A stretch of 64,000 bases of DNA from Oscarella lobularis (lineage: Eukaryota > Porifera > Homoscleromorpha > Homosclerophorida > Oscarellidae): assembly GCF_947507565.1 (NCBI RefSeq), contig NC_089191.1, positions 1,426,001 through 1,490,000 on the forward strand. Direction: 5' to 3'. This document shows positions 42,491 through 52,522 of the stretch, one piece after another. The translations under genes and the position numbers were made by a program. Numbering within the stretch: the first letter of the stretch is position 1; the number at the start of each line of letters is the position of its first letter. A model generated the notes under the pieces. The model saw only the letters and a list, made by a program, of their open reading frames with translations, had not been told where the DNA came from and did not search any database.

Positions 42491-43815
42491 GACATACCGC
42501 CCTCTTGACCATGTAATAACTATTCTTTATTCGTCCGGGCCCCCCAAAAAACGGAAACGCCCACATCGAACCACAGGCAACGATGCAATTAATGAGTTGA
42601 TTTTCGAATGGTTCAAGATGGCTCGTTCCAAAAATATACCTACCGGTGTATCTGGGCCAATTATCCAACTGAAGGCGGTGATGTTTGCCAGAGTAATTGG
42701 AAACGCCGAATTCAAAGCGTCTAATGGCTGGCTGGCCTCATTCCGAAAGAGTCATGCAATCTAATATTCTTGCCTGTCGGGTGAATCAGCAGCAGTCAAC
42801 GTAGACTCGGTTTCTGAGTAGCAGGCGCGTGTTCCTGAATTATGCAGAGGATTCAGTCCTAAGAACATTTTTAACCTCGACAAAACTGGATTATTTTAGA
42901 GATCTTCCAACCAAATCACTGCTTTTGAAAGGAGAGTCTTGCAAGGGTGGAAAGAAGGCAAACGAGCAATTAACCGTGATGCTATGCTGCTCTCTCACTG
43001 GAAAGAAAATGAGGCCCCTCGTCATAGGGAAAGCGAATTCCCCTAGATGATTCAAGGGCATCAATGTCTCAGAATTTCCTTTGACTTGGAAGGCAAATCG
43101 TAAAGCCTGGATGACCAGTGAATTGTTTGAAGAATGGCTAGTCCAGTTTGATCGTGAGTTAGCCCAAAGGAAACGAAAAATTGTGCTCTTTGCTGACAAT
43201 GCCTCCTGCCACCCACATCTGACACTTGACAATATCACCCTAGTGTTTTTCCCGCCAAACACCACCTCTTGTACTCAGCCGTTAGACCAAGGAATTAAGA
43301 AAGCCCTTAAAAGCTACTACAGATTGAAGTTCCTAAATCATGTGGTTTCCAAAATTGATGGGGTATCGTGCGCATCCGAAGTATGCTCTTCCGTAAACGT
43401 TCTTCACGCAATCACGTGGCTTCATCAGGCGTGGTGTTAGACAATTTCGGCTTGCTTTCGTAGGGCGGGATTCACATTTCAAGAGGATGTGAAGCAAGAT
43501 GAAAGCGAGTTATCGCCTGAATCTCCGCCAAAAGTAGCAGTTGTGATAAAGAAAGATGAACGTGAAGAAGAGAGAGGCAAGGGAGGCAAGGTAGCGCTTG
43601 AATATCTAGCCCGTCTGATGAAGAAAGATGAAAGTGAAGAAGATGGAGGGGAGTTATCGCCTGAATATCCGCCAAAGTAGCCGTTGTGATGAAGAAAGAT
43701 GAAAGTGAAGAAGAGGGAGGCAAGTTATCGCTTGAATATCTAGCCCGTATGTTGAAGAAAGCGGAAAGTGAAGAAGAGGAAGAAGGTTTGTCTGCACCTA
43801 AGAAACGCAAAACGT

Positions 43816-44639
43816 AAAACTCATATAACAACAGTTTTTGACGTTTTTCTTACTTAAGTTTAGTTAAGTTATTCTGAGTGTTTAGCTCATTAATTAGGGG
43901 CTGTAGTTGCAGTTCTTAATTAAGTAAGCCGTTTTGTGTTGGCTCTAGTAAGAATTAAACGATACCTTCTTAGAAATGTTCTCCTGCGCCTTTCGGGGAA
44001 GGTATTCCAGCCACCGATCGATCGTTCACCTGCCATTTGACGTGGAAACGCCTTGTATACGCCGTATACGCAGGCCACAGCAACAGCAACCGATTTCACC
44101 TATTTCAGTCTCTATACCGTGTACGACCATTAGTATTATAAATGTTTCTTTGAATCCTTAAACGTTAACTTTATTTTTGGAACATTGGCAACATTCAATA
44201 AGCTTTCTATTACCAGAAAAAGGGATTTCCATGAAAAAGCCCGTTGACAAAAAGCTAAGATAAGTGGGGTACCAAAGTATCTAACAACGCTTCAACGGCT
44301 AGATTACCACGAAGAACAACAGTCACAACTCCGATACAACATTCAATTAATTGATTAAAATTTTAGAAATGGTCCCAAAGGGGTCTCTTAAAAGATTCCC
44401 AAAAAGGGACCTTACCAAGACCACCGACGTAAGAGTTATGACAAACAAAGAGCATTCGAAAGGCTTATAAATAAAAAAAGCGAATCGGTAGTTTTGGTGG
44501 AGTTTCTTTCTGAGAATCTTTCAGGGGACCCTTTTTCGGAGACCCTTTCACACATTTCTAAAAATTATATATTTGTTCCTTATAAATTGCTGAAAAAGTA
44601 CAGCAAATCATTTATGAGAGCCACGAGCACTATTGTAGC
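43816..44639. other. No recognisable gene
   Basis: AT-rich sequence with several TTAATTAA-like palindromes and a short repeated 'aaaggggtct...aaaagggacct' pattern near 44370-44410. No protein signature. Confidence 0.35.
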
Positions 44640-45000
44640 GTGCTTCGATACATGTCTTATGTCACTTACATGAACCCTGCATCACTTGATCACGACTACT
44701 CCCACGAGACTTCCCCGTGCGAGTGGCTCTCTCTTGTCGATCGAGGTGGTCTCTTTAAGTTAAGATCAATGAAGATGGCGGTTGAAAAAGTCCTCAGAAT
44801 ATCTTTGCCGGGAACACTGACAGGAAAGCAACCCCCGCAATGAACGTTGCATCTGCTGATGAAAAAATTCCGACGTGCAGCATCACTGGGCTTTTCTTTT
44901 CTCTGATCTAGAGGATGAATCAGAAAGTTCTCATTTGTTACAAGAAATACTGTCACTTTGGGTGACAATGAGGGGCTTTTCCTTAGCCTCGGCGTGGCTT
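44640..45000 (+). pseudogene. Family Z relic, second piece
   Basis: The + frame gives 'PCEWLSLVDRGGLFKL' near 44710 and, after a frameshift, a 'HHWAFLFSDLEDESESSHLL' stretch and 'LWVTMRGFSLASAW' near 44945. The order (EWLxLVDRGGLF, then FYWxxL, acidic stretch, LWVTxRGFS) is the carboxy-terminal pattern of the same uncharacterised cnidarian-abundant family as the 37.4-38.2 kb relic. Confidence 0.45.
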
Positions 45001-45402
45001 AATTAATATAACTAAGGCTTTTGTATCAAGCTTTGCCGAGTAGTACAAGCGCATGTCTACTCTCACACTGAGACTGATGTATATTAATTAAGTACGCCGA
45101 TGCAATCACGGAAAGTCTTCTTTTCAGAATGACAAGGCAAGAATGCTTTTCATCGCGTCCGGCTCTCCCCCGTCAGAACTTGCAGATAAAGGCTGACCTT
45201 CCTACGAAAAAAAGTAACAAAAGCAACTGTTGCAATTACAATCTTCAGAGGTGAATCTGTGTGCTTCAATCAATATTTAACTAAGTAGAACATTTTGTGT
45301 GGACACTACTCAAGGTACCATTACGTTTAATTAATTGTAAACTGACGCGAAACACTTAGTGAACTATCATTCGATTCCACTAGGCGGAATGTATATACTC
45401 CA
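45001..45402. other. Flank of the Mutator-like element, part of family X copy A
   Basis: From about 45270 to 45393 this matches 60330-60455 closely ('gtagaacatttt', 'ccattacgtttaattaattg', 'cattcgattccactaggcgg'). It is the left remainder of family X copy A. The 9-mer TATACTCCA at 45394-45402 is the left target duplication of the Mutator-like element. 45001-45270 holds nothing recognised. Confidence 0.7.
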
Positions 45403-45436
45403 GAGCGTGCCTATTCGCAGAAACGAGCCGTAGCGC
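45403..45436 (+). repeat. Left 34-bp terminal inverted repeat of the Mutator-like element
   Basis: It begins GAGCGTGCCTATTCGCAGAA; partner 56846-56879 on the minus strand. Differences are at positions 4, 6 and 9 only. Confidence 0.9.
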
Positions 45437-45765
45437 GCGCAAACATATCACATGACGTACGACGCAATTTTTTTGCCATCAACTACGCTGTATAAAAGGT
45501 AATCTACGCATCGCTTTACGCTGCAAAATTGTTATTATTCATGCATAAACAATTCGTCATTGCAATCATCGACGCACAGTGCAAAAAAGCAACGTTTCTT
45601 CGTTTTTAGCACGACACTGGCTTTACGGCTATCACTGGCAGCCTGCAATCCGCCTCAATGGCACACACCATCAGTGGCATCAGTGGCATCAGTGGCAACA
45701 GGGCAACAGTGGCAATGGGCTTTTCAGGGGCAATCGTGGCGAATGGGGTTCAGTGGCAAAAGGAG

Positions 45766-46010
45766 CTTCCGTCGCAAATGGGCTTCAAGAGCACTCGGCT
45801 ACAGTTGCAGAGGAGCTTCAGTGGCAATCGCGGCAAATTGGCTTCATGAGCACTCGGGCTACAGTTGCAGAGGAGCTTCAGTGGCAATCGCGGCAAATTG
45901 GCTTCATGAGCACTCGGGCTACAGTTGCAGAGGAGCTTCAGTGGCAATCGCGGCAAATGGGCTTCATGAGCACTCGGGCTACAGTTGCAGAGGAGCTTCA
46001 GTGGCAATTG
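45766..46010 (+). repeat. 60-bp tandem repeat, about 4 units
   Basis: Unit: 'cagtggcaatcgcggcaaat' + 'tggcttcatgagcactcggg' + 'ctacagttgcagaggagctt'. Because 60 is a multiple of three, the + frames at 45560-46150 and 45579-46064 stay open, but the flanks of these frames are simple GTGGCA-type repeats. I treat it as subterminal repeat DNA of the Mutator-like element. Confidence 0.88.
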
Positions 46011-46679
46011 TGGCTAAAGGGCTTCAGTGGCACGGTGGCAATGCGGCATATGGCGTACCGGTAGCAGTTTTAGTGTTGCGTGTTGCACCAAGATCTTACA
46101 GTGGCTTAGTGTCAACGTGGCATCTGTGGCAAATCCATTTGCTGCATTAAGAACTAAAGAATTTAGAGGAATTAAATGTAAACGTGGCAAAACGGGGGCT
46201 TTATGGGCAATGGGCTTTTAGTGGCCAATGGGGCTTCAGAGGCAAAAGGGCACAGTGGCAGCGTGGCATATGGCGTAGCAGTTTCGTGTCCTATTGCTGT
46301 AGTTGCACCAAGTCCTTAGAGTGGCTTTAGTATCAACGCGGCAACTGTGGCATGTCCATTTCCTGCATTTCGAACGAAAGAATTAGAGGGGGCTCCAATG
46401 TAAACGTGGCAAATGGGGCATTCTTTCTAGGTATGCATGACCCGTGTGCGGTCTGCTGCCGCTTGGTACTTTATAGCATCATTTCAGCAGGAATCCTCTT
46501 TGAACAGTGTATAACAGTGGGTCCGTAGCGCAGCGTAGCTGTGGCAGTGTGGCAATATACACACTGTTGGTATACTCTACACAAATGATGCTAATACATG
46601 TAAAAGCAGTATGTGTAATTGTTACTAGTATTTTCATGTCATGAAAACAATGCGGCGTTGGCAACACGCCATGTTGCAG

Positions 46680-46815
46680 CGTTGCAACGGTGGCACGGTG
46701 GCACGGTGGCACCGGTGCACCGGTGCACCGGTGCAACGTGGCAACGTGGCAACGTGGCAACGTGGCAACGTGGCAACGTGGCAACGTGGCAACGTGGCAA
46801 CGTAGTCGCGTGGCA
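46680..46815 (+). repeat. GTGGCA / GTGGCAAC microsatellite
   Basis: About eight perfect 10-bp 'gtggcaacgt' units preceded by 'ggcacggtggca' and 'accggtgc' units. The GTGGCA word is scattered over 45.6-49.0 kb and appears in reverse (TGCCAC) at 56.2-56.35 kb. Confidence 0.88.
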
Positions 46816-47759
46816 GCGTGCAACGTGGCAAAGTTACAACGTTGAAAAGTAGTGAAGACCGAAGCAAACATGTAAGAAAGAAAATTTTTGTTCTGTAGCA
46901 GCAGTAAAAAAGCAGTCTTGAAGCTGCAAAGTGCAATACTCTCTTTCTCGCAGAAGAAAGTAAACTTCGTGAAAGTCGGCGGCACAAGTTGTCTTGTGTA
47001 CTTTACTGTGTAAGCTTTTGCACCGTAAATACAGCAGGCTCCTTTACTGCTGATTTCAACTTTTGCGAAATCATTGCTACCTGCATTCGCGGCACGAAGC
47101 GATGCCTGTTAATTTTTAATGCAATATGGTATTTCTGTTAGAAAATCCCGTTCGTGCTTTCCTCAATAGGTTAGCGCAAATGTAAGAAACAAGGCTGCAG
47201 ATGCCATACTTTCCATGCACGTTGTGCTATTACATTACACGGATATCCTTTTTCAGAGTGCAGCAGTTTTGCAAGCAGCCAAAGTGAGTTTTGCGTTAAA
47301 ACTCGATTGACCTTATCGTACAACCAGAACCATTATTATATAGAAGAAAAGCAGCAAAATTTTAAGGTGCAGAAGCGTGATGTAATGCAAGACAACCTGT
47401 CTACTTGCGCCACCGCTTCTCATGCATGCGGAAAGCAGAGCTCCTTCACTGCTGCTTTGAACTGCTGCAAAGTTTTCGTTCATACCAGCAGAAACGAATA
47501 CGTATTGCAAAAACAACATTGTGATACTGTTACAACACTCCCGATCGGACTATAATACGTACGGTACGTATGCTGCCTCACTGCCACAGTGGCAATTAAT
47601 GGCACCGCTACTGAGAGAAAGACCTTGCACTGTTTTTAAATAGAGAAAGCCATCCTGTGGTCGCGTGGCAGTGAGGCAGTCTGCCAACTTAATTAATTAA
47701 GCTTGAAATACTGGCAAAAAGTGTAATGTATTTGTAGTGAGCCAAAAGATGCATAGGAG

Positions 47760-48760
47760 TCGAGCGTGCAGAGCTGCTAAGCGACGGGAAGACGCCGCGA
47801 CGCTGTAAAACGAAGAAAGAAAGAGGCAGTGACAGCCCTATACCGGCGACCGGAAAAGGTCATACGGAGAAAAGCAGCAATGACCTTATAGGGTTCCGCC
47901 TCTTCCGGTCGTTGTTTTATTGAAGTCGGGTCGTCACTCTTTCGGTCGCCAGCGGTAGTACATGTTACATCTAGCCGTGATAGCTTGGCATGGGGCGCGG
48001 TGGAAGCGACGTGGCAGTCAACCCAAGAACGAAAGAGGCAGCAACAACTAAATGTTAGCACGGCGACCGCAAAAGGTAATGGCGAGAAAGGCAGCAACGA
48101 CGTCATAGGGTTCCGCCTTTTCCGGTCGTTGTTTTATTAAAGTAGGGCTGTCACTGCCTCTTTCGGTCGCCAGATTAAGGTCACCAACGTAGGTTCATTG
48201 CTGCCCGCTAGCGCCTAATGTCATAATACTTGTCCCTGCCGTGATAGCTAGGCATGGGGCGCTGCGGCAATGTGGCAGCGTGGCAGTCAACCCCAGAACG
48301 AAAGAGGCTGCGACAAACCAAAAATTTAGCCCGGGGCCGGAACAGGCAGTGGCGACCAAGGCAGCAAGGACCTTATATAGGGTTCCGCCTTTTCCGGTCG
48401 TTGTTTTATTAAATTAAGTCGGGTCGTCGCTTCCTCTTTCGGTCGCCAGCGGTAGTACCTGTTACATCTAGCCGTGATAGCTTGGCATGGGGCGCGGTGG
48501 CAATGTAGCAACATGGCAGTCGGAAAGAGGCGACAACTAAATTTTAACACGGCGACCGGAAAAGGCAACGGAGAGAAACTGAAGGCAGCAACGACCTTAT
48601 AGGGTTCAGCCTCTTCCGGTCATTGTTTTAGCAGGATCGTCGCTGCCTGTTTTTGTCGCCAAAGTATGTCACGCTTCCTGTGCATAGTTTTAGAGCCTGC
48701 CGTGATAACAATACATGGGGCGCTGTGGCACTGTGGCTCTGTGGCAGCGTGACGGTAAAG
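47760..48760 (+). repeat. Satellite of about 220-270-bp units, 4 copies plus a partial
   Basis: Each unit has 'gaaagaggcag', a 'cggcgaccggaaaagg' block, 'gaccttatagggttccgcct', 'ttccggtcgttgttttatt', 'cctctttcggtcgcca' (inverse of the start), then 'gccgtgatagcttggcatgg' and 'ggcagcgtggcagtcaa'. Copies start near 47810, 48022, 48295 and 48525. A diverged single copy of the 'gtgatagcatggcatgggg' part lies at 55945. Each unit can fold by pairing its 'aaagaggcag' with 'ctgcctcttt'. Confidence 0.85.
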
Positions 48761-49019
48761 GAGTTTAATTGGCGGAAGGATGCCGATGTCCTTTTTTTGG
48801 TTACGAGATAGGCAAAGTGTACAATTTTCTAAGTAGAGGATGAACCCGCCCGTTACAATACAGCGGGTTAGAAAAAGGCTCTCATGTATTGTGTAACAGT
48901 AATGTCCAATAACCAAAAAAGGGTTTGCCCCCTGTGGCAGCGTGGCAGTCTCGAGACTAGCGCGCTCGATGTAGCGCAAGAAAAATACTGTTCTGCACGG
49001 TCTTCTAGCACGTGTAGCG

Positions 49020-52000
49020 ATGTCGCAGGCACCATCTGTTCATTCATCTGAGTCAATAACGGACAAGGAAGCTGTGCACGAATGCGTCGAATGCGGAAAA
49101 GTGTACACCACGAAGGCCATTCTGCAGCGACACATGAAAAAGTCGCATGGCCACTCACCAGCGAGGAAAGGCCGTCACATTTGTCCGGTCGAGGGGTGTG
49201 ACGAAGTGCTCTATCGAGCCGATTTACTTTGTCGACACCTGGAAAACGAACACTCAATTGATCCCGGTAAGTATAATTACGATACAGTACTTTAAATGTG
49301 CAAATGAAGACATCAATTTAGGTATAGTTACGAAAAGTTTTTCTTCATTTGCGGATTTCTTGAATTGGAAAGAAGAGCTAGAGGGAACAGGCCATGTGCG
49401 TTATGTTCAGCAGCGAGGAGCAGCTACACCGAAAGGTTCGTTAATTGGTCCTCTTTGGTGCTTCTCGTCGTCCGAAATTGCTCTCTCTGTCCACAGTGCA
49501 AAGCGACTCTGAAGTACTGTACTATGTGTGTTGCCGAGATGGTGCTAGACGAACGAGTGATGGCAATGAACGGAAGCGACGTAGAGCTGAAAGTTGTAAA
49601 CTGCCGGCTACTGCTTGTGTCAGCAGAATGACTGTGACAAAATTGGCTGATGGGAAAATAGACGTCATTTTCATCACTGCTCATACCAACCACAATCCTA
49701 CTGTGTTTGAAGAAAAGTTTCTTCCGTTGCCGCAAAGTGTTCGCGAAGAAGTTGCGGATAAATTGCACAGTGGAATTCCTAAAAATAAGATTCTGAAAGG
49801 TATCATGAATTTCTCTCAAGTTATCTGCAACATACTATTGACATTTAGATATTCGTTCGGAAGTCGCAGAAAGAGAAAGTAGAAGCGCTTTCAGTGACAG
49901 TGTGTCCCGAAGGCATTTCCTGACGATGCAGGATTTGCGGAACATTGAGTTGTCTTTCAACGTTGGAGGCAGCCACCGGTTGGATAAGGATGACGCTACT
50001 GCCGTCGATATTCTTGTAAGCAATTTGAAGGAGGAAGAGTACAGTTCGGTTCTTTCGTACAAGCCTTTGGGGACGGCATTGGGCAACTTTCGAGAAGAAG
50101 ATTTCATCCTCGTTCTTCAGACCGCCCACCAAAAGGACATGTACAAATTGTTTGCTTCCACCGTGATTTGCATTGACAGCACACACGGAACGAATGCGTA
50201 TGGCTACAAATTGATTACAATGATGGTAGTGGATGACTATGGGCAAGGTGCGCTTACTGTCAATAGCGATTTCTCTAAATAACTACTATTTAAATGTTTA
50301 GGAAAAACGGTGTCTTGGTGCTTCTGCAGTCGGGAAGAAGAACGCTTCATTACTCATTTTCTATCGTGTGTTGAAAACACAAGTCCCGAAGTTAGGATAA
50401 CCACCGTGATGACCGACGACGGCAAGTGTAATACAATCACTTAGCGTACTTTCAAATTAATTTTTGTGCAGACAAAGCTCTTTCTCAGTCCATAAAGAAC
50501 GTCTACGGACCGAGCGTGAATCACATCTGTCACTGGCACGTTGACAGGTTCAAGCAGGAATAAAGCTTACTAATTAAATTAGCAAACTTTTCTTTATCGC
50601 TTTGACGTTGTAGAGCACTTCGGACAAACATTCACAGCAGAATAAAAGATGGTGAAGTTGCGGAAGAAGTATACAAATCCATCTACATTCTGATGCGCGA
50701 AAGGGATCGGGAAGCTTTTATTGTTAAAATGAAAGGATTTGTCGAGAAATGGCAAAGACGTTGTCCTCGATTCATCCAATACTTTCAGTCTTATTATGAA
50801 AACAGGCCCGGTACGTTTTCTATGGCAAAATGCAAAACCCTTTGTGTCATTAGCTAATGTTGCATATGCGAAGAAAAATGGTCACTGGCATACCGAAACT
50901 ACGACCACGCAGACGCGGATACGAACATGATTCTTGAAAGGCAAGCAGCTACCGCTGTTTCATATCTACGGGTAAAATGTGTACGTTTTCAGCTATCACG
51001 CAAAGCTCAAGAAAGTGTATTTACAAAGCAAGTCGAATCGCCGAGTTGACGTTCTATTGCAAGCGTTGCTATGTTTGGAGCAAGACGAATACATGGATAC
51101 GGCGAGAAAATCGTACTTCTTCAAGCTCACAGCAAAAAAAAGGAAGGAAGAAGAGCGGCACCAAAGAGGCACCGAAATACCAGATGCGGACATTATCGTG
51201 AGCTAGGGGAAGACTAAAATGCATTTTAGGTGATATTTTTTTCAGCGTGAAACTGAGACGTCATGGAAAGTCGAGTCTCACCGGGAGACGCACCGATATA
51301 TTGTGACGCAAATCGCCGCCATCTGCAGCGAAGATAATTGCCGTCTGGTGTGCAAGGAGTGCTGTGTGTGCCGGCATATGTACTCATGTTCGTGCTTCGA
51401 TTACGCTACAGGTTAATTAAGCACAACTCTACAATAATATATATATATATAATATATATATATGTATATATATATTATATACTTATTGCGTCACCATCTT
51501 GTGTAGGTCACATATGCAAGCACATTCATAAGGTTGTAACGGCGACAAGGATAAGCGAAGCGTTGCAGGATAGCGTTTCTGCACCTGAGACGACCATTGT
51601 TTTCTCGTCACTGAATGAGGAAAGAGGAAGTCGTCTTACACGCTCATGTACGGCAACGTGTGCGTTCAAATAATTCACTAAAGCAATAAATCAATCACAG
51701 GTGGTAGTGAGTCAACGCAAGACCAGATTAGGCGACTTTGCTCGTCTATAACGGAAAGGCTCGATGACGACGACGACGGCGGCGACGACACGTCAGCGAC
51801 CTTACAGAAAGTGCTTACTCAGCTAAAGCAAATAGATGCAACGTTGCAGTCATCAAAACGGCGACGGGTGGAGCACTTCTCTGCGGCTGCCACAACATCA
51901 AGTAATGTTGACAAGACGGTGCAGCGTTTTAAAAGGAAGCCTCCATCAAGAAAGAAAGATCGCTCGATGAGGTAGAAATACTTAATTGCCTAGTTGTCCT

Positions 52001-52208
52001 ATAACCTCATACATCAATATTGATCAGGGCGCCGAATTTTGACGAAGCTTATGCTGTGAATTGCTCGCTGTACGAAGAAGGCCGCATGGTAATGCGTTCG
52101 ACTGTTTGAATGTCTCCTTTCATTTCTCAACGTACATTTTAGAGAATTGCTTTGGATGAGCACGACTACGCGTCGCCTAATCCTACCAAAAGTGTGACCC
52201 AGCCCTAA
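49020..52208 (+). CDS. C2H2-MULE-SWIM transposase, 14 exons, intact (804 aa)
   Basis: Exons: 49020-49266, 49322-49435, 49497-49799, 49849-50247, 50302-50421, 50472-50547, 50614-50810, 50874-50940, 50993-51197, 51246-51411, 51507-51629, 51701-51971, 52028-52088, 52143-52208. Introns are 48-95 bp; those after exons 5 and 8 start GC (gcaagt, gcaagc), all others GT-AG. Phases agree throughout. Two C2H2 zinc fingers lie at about residues 20-80 ('CVECGKVYTTKAILQRHMKK', then a second). The MULE core has Asp in 'ICIDSTHGTNAY' (~330), Asp in 'VMTDDDKA' (~393) and 'CHWHVD' (~418). A SWIM finger (C-x-C ... C-x-H, 'CSCFDYAT' then 'HICKH') is at ~622-637. The tail is Asp-rich then basic. Expected role: cutting and joining the ends of the surrounding element in the nucleus. 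Whether it is active is inferred only from the open frame. Confidence 0.88.
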
Positions 52209-52522
52209 AAGTTGCCGAACTGGGGTATGGAATAAAGCGTCTCTCCAACTTTTATATTAACTTAGACGCGCATTCCTCGTCACACCTGCGTGCATGCTTC
52301 TGAACTGCGCAGGCGCACATTCCTCTTCACACCTCGCCTTCTTTTCGTGCGACAGCGTGTTCGGTTCCTGCTCGTTTCTGTGCTCTTTTCAGTACTCTGC
52401 GCGCCGAACGCCGCCTCCCGTCTCCGAAAAAAGTTTTTCAACTGTGTAAGTCGTATAGCGTCAGGGCGCAGATACTACAACGGTACAAACTGCATAAATG
52501 TTTTTGAACGCAGACTAACGTC

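Larger units (their letters stand above)
40848..42530. mobile_element. 1.68-kb insertion in the Tigger gene, possible TAT duplication
   Basis: Deleting this block rejoins the Tigger frame across an Ala-Tyr-Ser junction, with TAT at both edges (40845-40847 and 42528-42530). Reading inward from both ends there is a shared 'agggcggtat' about 30-35 bp inside. No longer terminal inverted repeat is obvious. It contains a minus-strand coiled-coil gene (42490-41369), a hairpin at its 3' side, and 'cctccctagggagg' palindromes near 40950-40990. The class of element is unknown to me. Confidence 0.65.
40684..43815 (+). pseudogene. Tigger/pogo-like DDE_1 transposase, split by a 1.7-kb insertion
   Basis: The amino-terminal part (40684-40847) reads 'MAANKRKGLSLNDRVKVLAL' and, after a frameshift near 40753, 'QIAAKFGVGKTHIQSILKQ', a CENP-B-type HTH. 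The frame is interrupted after Ala-Tyr and resumes at 42531 with 'SSGPPKKRKRPHRTTGND', 'WFKMARSKNIP', then the DDE core: 'FNLDKTG' near 42870 (first Asp), 'LFADNASCHP' near 43190 (second), 'PPNTTSCTQPLDQG' near 43255 (third). A stop near 43438 sits in a conserved 'AW' segment; an acidic Glu/Lys repeat tail follows to about 43815. Several other frame breaks between 42765 and 43085 make it non-functional. Confidence 0.82.

Noticed and set aside
45560-46150. 196-codon + frame over the 60-bp repeats
   Set aside because: Kept open by a 60-bp repeat and flanked by simple GTGGCA words; no start context or domain.
46479-46985. 168-codon minus-strand frame
   Set aside because: Composed largely of translated GTGGCAAC microsatellite; no protein-like segment of its own.
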